The notes below the pieces were generated by a model. It saw only the letters and a program-made list of their open reading frames with translations, had not been told where the DNA came from and made no database searches. A program made the position numbers and the translations under genes. From the NCBI RefSeq assembly GCF_024448985.1, contig NZ_JAMOII010000025.1:1-49137 (forward strand): DNA of 49,137 bases, written 5' to 3'. The stretch's first letter is position 1, and each line of letters starts with the position of its first letter. This document shows, one piece after another, positions 44,235 to 49,137 of this stretch. This DNA is from Stutzerimonas stutzeri (lineage in GTDB: Bacteria > Pseudomonadota > Gammaproteobacteria > Pseudomonadales > Pseudomonadaceae).

Positions 44235-46733
44235 ATGATTTCCCTGCCGATCGATCAAGCCCTGCCGGCGCTGCGCCAGGCCCTACGAATCCGTAACGAA
44301 GCGGTGCTCGAAGCACCACCTGGCGCGGGCAAGACCACCCGCGTTCCGCTGGCGTTGTTGGACGAGCCGTGGCTGGCCGGGCAAACCATCCTGATGCTGG
44401 AGCCACGGCGGCTGGCCGCTCGTGCCGCGGCCGAACGGTTGGCCAGTGAGCTGGGCGAGAAGGTCGGCGAGACTGTCGGTTATCGCATCCGTCTGGACAG
44501 CAAGGTCGGGCCGAATACCCGTATCGAAGTGGTTACCGAAGGTATTCTGGCGCGCCGACTGCAGGACGATCCGGCGCTCGAAGGCGTGGGGTTGGTGATC
44601 TTCGATGAATTCCACGAGCGCAGCCTGGACGCCGATCTGGCGCTGGCGCTGACCCTCAATGCGCGCGTGCTGCTGCGCGATGAGCCGCTCAAACTGCTGC
44701 TGATGTCCGCCACACTGGAAGGCGCGCGGCTGTCGAGCCTGCTCGACGATGCGCCGGTGGTGCGCAGCGAGGGGCGCATGTATCCGGTCGCTCAGCGTTG
44801 GGGACGGCCGTTCCAGCCCGGCGAGCGCATCGAGCCAAGAGTGGTGCAAACGGTCCTGCAAGCGCTGGATGAGGAACCCGGCAGCGTGCTGGTCTTCTTG
44901 CCGGGACAGGCCGAAATCCGCCGCGTGAACGATATTCTGGCCGAGCAACTGGCGGAGCGGGACGAGGTAATGCTGTGCCCGCTGCACGGCGAACTGGAGC
45001 TGAGCGCCCAGCGTGCGGCCATCGAACCGGCGCCGGACGGCAAGCGCAAGGTGGTGCTGGCGACTAACATCGCCGAAACCAGCCTGACCATCGAAGGCGT
45101 GCGGGTGGTGGTCGATGCCGGCTTGGCGCGGGTGCCGCGGTTCGATCCCGGCAGCGGCATGACCCGTCTGGAAACCCGTCGCATCTCCCGCGCCTCGGCG
45201 ACTCAGCGGGCCGGTCGCGCCGGGCGTCTGGAGCCAGGGACCTGCTATCGGCTGTGGTCCGAAGATCAGCACGCGCAACTGGCGGCCTATGGCGAAGCGG
45301 AAATCCTCCAGGCCGATCTGGCCGGGGTGGCGCTGCAACTGGCGCGATGGGGCGTCGAGCCGGATGAGCTGAGCTGGTTGGACGCGCCGCCTGTGGCCGC
45401 TTATGCGCAGGCGCAGGATCTGCTGCAGCGCCTCGGCGCGCTCAGCCGTAACGCCCGCGGCGGTTGGCAGCTGACCGCTCACGGCCAGGCCATGGCCGAA
45501 CTGCCGGCGCATCCGCGCATCGCCCATATGTTGCTGCGCGGCCAGGCGCTGGGGCTTGGTCCGCTGGCGGCCGATCTCGCTGCATTGCTGGTAGAGCGCG
45601 ACATTCAGCGCGGCGGCAGCGATATCTTCACCCGCCTCGGAATGCTCGCCGGCAGCGCGGGTCGGCATGCCGGCGCGCAGCGGGTACGTCAGCTGGCCCG
45701 GCAGTTTCGCGGTCTGTTGCGCGGCCCGGCGGGCGATGCTCCGACTGATGTAGATGATCAGCGCTGGCATGGCGCGCTGCTGGCCTTCGCTTATCCCGAC
45801 CGAATCGCCCGGCAGCGCCGCGAGGGCGGTGGCGAGTACCGTCTGGCCAATGGGCGGGGCGCGGTGTTCGGCGAGCCGGATGCGCTGATGAAGGAGCCTT
45901 GGTTGGTGATCGCCGAACTGGGCAGCCGTCAAGGTCAGCGCGAAGAGCGCATCTATCGTGCCGCAGCACTGGACCCGACGCTGTTCGACGAGGTGCTGGC
46001 CGAGCAGGCGAGCCAACACGACGCGCTGGAATGGGACGAACGCGAAGGCGTGCTGCGCGCCGAACGGCAGCGGCGGGTCGGCGAACTAGTACTCAGCCGT
46101 GAACCCTTGCCGGGGCTGGATGAAGAGGGGCGTGGTCGAGCCCTGCTCGGGCTGGTGCAGCGCAAGGGGCTGGAATTGCTGCCCTGGACGCCAGAGATTC
46201 GCCAATGGCAGGCGCGCATCGCCCTGCTTCGGCAGATCGATCGGGATGCGGGCGGCGCCAGCGAATGGCCGGATGTCAGCGACACGGCGTTGCTCGACCG
46301 TCTCGAAGATTGGCTGCTGCCTTATCTGGGCAAGGTTTCACGGCTAGCCCACTTCGCTCAGCTGGACCTGAAAAGCATGCTGGCAACATTGCTGCCCTGG
46401 CCGTTGCCGCAGCGGCTCGACGAGCTGGCCCCGGTCGCCATCACCGTGCCTTCTGGTTCGCGGGTACGGCTGGATTACAGCGAGTCGCCGCCGGTGCTGG
46501 CGGTACGTCTGCAAGAACTGTTCGGATTGGCCGACACGCCGCGCATTGCCGGCGGGAGGCAGGCGGTGAAGCTGCACCTGCTTTCCCCGGCGCGCCGTCC
46601 GGTGCAGGTGACGCAGGATCTCGCAAGCTTCTGGGCCAACACCTACAGCGAGGTGAAAAAGGATCTGAAGGGCCGCTACCCCAAGCTATTCCATAAGTTG
46701 GACCCATGGGTGGAGTCGCTTAACAAGAAGTGA
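44235..46733 (+). CDS. hrpB: ATP-dependent helicase HrpB
   Basis: An 832-residue DEAH-box helicase. Walker A is PPGAGKTT (28-35), the DEAH-type box is DEFH (124-127), and motif III (LLLMSATLEG), motif V (LATNIAETSLTIEGV) and motif VI (SRASATQRAGRAGRLEPG) are all present. The C-terminal HrpB-specific domain runs to ASFWANTYSEVKKDLKGRYP. The RNA target is not known for this family. Start ATG 44235 (MISLPIDQALPALRQAL) is chosen over a frame back to 43947. It is the last conserved chromosomal gene before the mobile element. Confidence 0.96.
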   Translation: MISLPIDQALPALRQALRIRNEAVLEAPPGAGKTTRVPLALLDEPWLAGQTILMLEPRRLAARAAAERLASELGEKVGETVGYRIRLDSKVGPNTRIEVVTEGILARRLQDDPALEGVGLVIFDEFHERSLDADLALALTLNARVLLRDEPLKLLLMSATLEGARLSSLLDDAPVVRSEGRMYPVAQRWGRPFQPGERIEPRVVQTVLQALDEEPGSVLVFLPGQAEIRRVNDILAEQLAERDEVMLCPLHGELELSAQRAAIEPAPDGKRKVVLATNIAETSLTIEGVRVVVDAGLARVPRFDPGSGMTRLETRRISRASATQRAGRAGRLEPGTCYRLWSEDQHAQLAAYGEAEILQADLAGVALQLARWGVEPDELSWLDAPPVAAYAQAQDLLQRLGALSRNARGGWQLTAHGQAMAELPAHPRIAHMLLRGQALGLGPLAADLAALLVERDIQRGGSDIFTRLGMLAGSAGRHAGAQRVRQLARQFRGLLRGPAGDAPTDVDDQRWHGALLAFAYPDRIARQRREGGGEYRLANGRGAVFGEPDALMKEPWLVIAELGSRQGQREERIYRAAALDPTLFDEVLAEQASQHDALEWDEREGVLRAERQRRVGELVLSREPLPGLDEEGRGRALLGLVQRKGLELLPWTPEIRQWQARIALLRQIDRDAGGASEWPDVSDTALLDRLEDWLLPYLGKVSRLAHFAQLDLKSMLATLLPWPLPQRLDELAPVAITVPSGSRVRLDYSESPPVLAVRLQELFGLADTPRIAGGRQAVKLHLLSPARRPVQVTQDLASFWANTYSEVKKDLKGRYPKLFHKLDPWVESLNKK

Positions 46734-47012
46734 TTGACAGTTTTCGCAGAGACCTCCCTCTGTAACATGGATCGTTGACAGATCACCTCTGAAAATCCGA
46801 GTGAGCGGGGATACAGCCTGAGAAGTGATCGCCCGGATAGGGCTTTGCTGCTCGTCATCTCAAGCTCTTTGTGCATAGCCGCGCTACCGGCTGCTTTGAG
46901 GTAGAAGGCGTCTACTGCGGCTTCAGTTGCAATGCTGCCTTAAACTCCACTGCGGCGGGGTGAGAAAGTGCAGCGACTTGAGATGCATCGTAAACGCCTA
47001 ATCGCTAGTGTC
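46734..47012. other. Gap between hrpB and the recombinase gene, probable island border
   Basis: No gene is seen. TTGACAG occurs twice near the left side (around 46734 and 46777), and CAGAG/CTCTG forms a small hairpin near 46750. The island junction and attachment site should lie here or in the end of hrpB, but the far end is outside the window, so the repeat cannot be paired. Confidence 0.4.
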
Positions 47013-47037
47013 GACTCATCTAAGTTAAGGGTGAGTC
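47013..47037 (+). promoter_or_regulatory. Hairpin covering the recombinase ribosome binding site
   Basis: GACTCATC (47013-47020) pairs with GGTGAGTC (47030-47037), seven Watson-Crick pairs and one wobble, around the loop TAAGTTAAG. The right arm contains most of the AAGGGTGAG ribosome site and ends directly before the ATG at 47038. Folding would hide the start region from ribosomes. Confidence 0.6.
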
Positions 47038-48506
47038 ATGTCCTATCGAAATCCTCTGCACGAAGCGCGCCTGGTTCTTCTTCCGGCCCTTCGAAACGCC
47101 TTCTCAGGTCTGCGCATCAGTGAAGTGCCAGGCGCAAAAAAATTATGCTGGAAGGGAGCGCCTCTGAAATTGTGTATCAGGTTGGTGAAGTTGGCGGAGA
47201 TAACTACCCTGATTTATATAATTTCCCGTTTCTGTTTCACTCAAATGGAGATCCGTGGAAAGAGACTAACGATTATCTGCTGAGCCTAATGCGTGACAAG
47301 GCTCCGATCAATCGGCGCACTGACGATGTTCGGCGGCGAGCCAGCAAACTGATTGATTACCTGTTGTTCTGTGAGGATAACAACCTTGATTGGCTCGACT
47401 TCTCCGGTGCTCGGCCTCCGCTTCGTCCGACATACAAATACTTCTACCACCTGATTAACGAAGGCACTCGCAGTAATCAGGTAATCAATCAATACACCGG
47501 AGTTGTCTATCACTTTTACAAGTACGTTTCCGAGCATTGGCATGATCTCGACATGAAGCGTGTCGATACGATCAAGCAGGTACGGTTCATCGTGAAGGGA
47601 TATAAAGGCGTCAAGGTCGTAGAAGCAGAAAAGCGCAGTCAAACGCAGCGCACACCGCCGGTTAGTTCAGTGCCGCTGGGGTTCGTGCGGGAAGACGGCG
47701 AGGATCTTAGGCCGCTTTCTAATCGTGAGTTGGGTGCGTTTCTTTCCGCCGTTCGCAATGAAAAAGAATGGTCTGCGGTTGAGCGATTGATCCTGATGGC
47801 CTCGCTAATGACGGGTGCCCGAAAGCAAACCGTTCTGACCATGCGCTTGAAGCATTTGAAGGGTTTTACAGATGACAAGCTGGAGCGGGAGGGCGCCTAT
47901 AAATTACATGCCGGCCCCCGGACAGGCATTGATACGAAATACGACAAACCGCAAGTCCTGTACGTTCCGAAGCAACTTGCCGAAGAGCTGGTCACGCTTG
48001 CCAAAAGCCCGATGATGAAGAAGCGGCGGGAGAAGTTCAGTGCTCAGTTAGAGTCCAGTCATCCCGGCCTGTCGGTCGCCGAAGACAATATGTATTTGTT
48101 TCTCTCCGATCAAGGCAACTGCTATTACATGGCCAAAAGCGATCCGCGCTATACGATTGTGAAGTCCCCGCAGGCAGGACAGGTAACGGAAACGATTAAG
48201 CGCAAGTTGATCCTAAAAGCCTCTAGCCCATTCCCGAAAGACTTTTCATATCACTGGCTGCGAGCGACCTTTGCCTATCAACTCTACCAGCGCTTGCAGG
48301 TATTGGTTCAGGAAGGGGCGTTGAAACCGGGCGAAGACATTGACTTTATTCAGAAGCGGATGCACCACGAGTCCAGGGAAACGACAGAGAACTACCTAAA
48401 ATTGTTCAAGATGACTCACGAAAAGGTCATGGCCCAAGAGATTTGGGAGGGCAAGTTGTTCAATGGCGGTTACGCGGTGCTGAAGGTGGCTGCGCACGAT
48501 GAATAG
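47038..48506 (+). CDS. Tyrosine site-specific recombinase, apparently made by -1 frameshifting
   Basis: The catalytic part (in frame from 47145, 453 residues if begun there) has R226 (MTGARKQTV), H370-x-x-R373 (SYHWLRATFA), H407/H408 (KRMHHESRE) and nucleophile Y417 (TTENYLKLF), numbered from M at 47145. That ATG has no ribosome site. A frame starting at 47038 with AAGG upstream encodes MSYRNPLHEARLVLLPALRN and reaches A7 at 47136-47142. A -1 shift there yields GAKKIMLEGSAS and a 489-residue protein; without it an 81-residue peptide ends at 47283. Lower GC than hrpB indicates a mobile element. It overlaps the next gene by 8 bp. Confidence 0.82.
47136..47142 (+). promoter_or_regulatory. A_AAA_AAA slippery heptamer
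   Basis: In the frame set by ATG 47038 the bases read GCA AAA AAA TTA, so the seven A residues are phased exactly as X_XXY_YYZ. Slipping back one base joins the short 5' frame to the recombinase frame. Downstream, GGAG-CGC-CTCT could make only a weak stem. Confidence 0.6.
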
Positions 48507-49137
48507 TCGTCAGCACTTCGAGCATCGTGGCAATACGCAAATTATTACGCTGAGTGAAGTCACCCGTGAGTTTGCCGAGCCTGAGCTCTTGCGTTTGAAA
48601 CTGTCTCCGAAGGTGATAAAGAAGCCGTTGGATATTGGCAGTTTTGCATACTTGCTGCGTGGTAAGAATGAAAAAACTCAGGATGATCGCGGCACGCCGG
48701 TAGGGATTGAGTCTTTTGTTGAAAGCCGTCGTGAACTGATTGTGAGGCTTCTGGAGTCCTTTGCCGGTCTGCGTGATAAGACAGTCCTATTGCGAATGGT
48801 ACTTACTGAATACTTTATCGACTGGCTGAACGCGCAAGGTTACAGGGAAATTTTTGCCAGTGCAGCGCAAGCCCAGCAAGCCTATCGAGACTATACCGCG
48901 CACCTGAATCATCAAATAGCCCATCAGGTATTGAGGCCCATCAGTGCGAGAAATAGTCAGTTTAATGTTTCTAGGATTATTGAACTGCTTTACCCAGAAG
49001 ACAGGCACCATATTCTAGCGGGTGCGCCCCTGATCATTGCCGAAAAAGGCTCTGAGGCAGCCAGCGCTGTCCATGTTGAGGTGTGCCGGGACGTTTATTT
49101 GGCGATTGCCCAGCAATGCAGCGTTTTCGTCCTAAGG
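48499..49137 (+). CDS. Second gene of the recombinase module, 3' end outside the window
   Basis: An open frame of 213 codons from ATG 48499 (MNSRQHFEHRGNTQIITLSE) continues past the window end. The start overlaps the recombinase stop (ATGAATAG), implying translational coupling. The visible part is soluble and alpha-helical in character, with no recognised catalytic motif. In multi-recombinase elements the second gene is often another, longer tyrosine recombinase whose active site lies near the C-terminus, so this is a reasonable but unproven expectation. Confidence 0.75.
   Translation, partial: MNSRQHFEHRGNTQIITLSEVTREFAEPELLRLKLSPKVIKKPLDIGSFAYLLRGKNEKTQDDRGTPVGIESFVESRRELIVRLLESFAGLRDKTVLLRMVLTEYFIDWLNAQGYREIFASAAQAQQAYRDYTAHLNHQIAHQVLRPISARNSQFNVSRIIELLYPEDRHHILAGAPLIIAEKGSEAASAVHVEVCRDVYLAIAQQCSVFVLR

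Noticed and set aside
44283-46019. A 578-codon open frame antisense to hrpB
   Set aside because: hrpB has all helicase motifs; the antisense frame has no motif and typical shadow composition.
46734-47037. tRNA or tmRNA gene as the island attachment site
   Set aside because: No cloverleaf, CCA end or T-loop motif was seen; the attachment site remains unassigned.

Overview
The gene content and GC-rich codon use point to a gammaproteobacterial Pseudomonas chromosome, probably of the stutzeri (Stutzerimonas) type. From memory of P. aeruginosa PAO1, the order lnt, corC, ybeY, ybeZ, miaB, hemL, thiE, thiD, a LadS-like kinase, an acyl-CoA dehydrogenase, amn, and further right an Lrp regulator, a CDF transporter and hrpB, follows the PA3984 to PA3961 stretch. 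Against that backbone several blocks look inserted. The synteny is recalled, not searched.

Layout. 1-5.6 kb: leftward ybeZ-ybeY-corC-lnt (RNA processing and ribosome maturation, ion homeostasis, lipoprotein acylation) and miaB. 5.7-10.5 kb: a leftward run with a Sel1-repeat protein, a membrane protein, hemL, an inserted PIN/NYN-like protein, thiE and thiD. 10.7-14.6 kb: a rightward LadS-like sensor kinase without a receiver domain, and an AidB-type acyl-CoA dehydrogenase. 14.6-23.5 kb: a leftward, fully overlapping five-gene type I restriction-modification operon (hsdM, hsdS, AlbA_2 ATPase, hsdR, YgjP-like metallopeptidase). 23.8-34.2 kb: amn, acetyltransferases, an EamA exporter, an oxaloacetate decarboxylase-like enzyme, an MFS exporter, a lipoprotein/porin-like protein, a DksA/TraR zinc-finger protein, a frameshifted chemotaxis receptor and rluE. 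34.2-41.4 kb: an iron-uptake locus with a DUF3649-PepSY-DUF3325-DUF4198 operon, a response regulator, a TonB-dependent catecholate-type receptor and a sensor kinase, with Fur-box-like sites in both divergent gaps. 41.4-46.7 kb: DUF2788 protein, Lrp regulator, CDF transporter, lipoprotein, hrpB. 46.7-49.1 kb: left end of a mobile element of lower GC, with a tyrosine recombinase and an overlapping second gene cut by the window end.

Points most worth a second look. (1) The recombinase gene appears to start at 47038, behind a hairpin that covers its ribosome binding site, and to reach its catalytic frame through a perfect A_AAA_AAA slippery heptamer. This would be a programmed -1 frameshift like those of insertion sequences; an indel is the alternative. 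(2) Two heptanucleotide tandem arrays (9 and 16 units, related units) start at the stop codons of corC and of the Sel1 gene. Single-copy relatives lie next to the ends of other genes, which suggests one family of gene-end repeats. (3) A PIN/NYN-like protein sits between hemL and thiE. (4) The restriction operon embeds an AlbA_2 ATPase with a 12-bp coding repeat and ends in a zinc peptidase.

No tRNA, rRNA or CRISPR array was seen.
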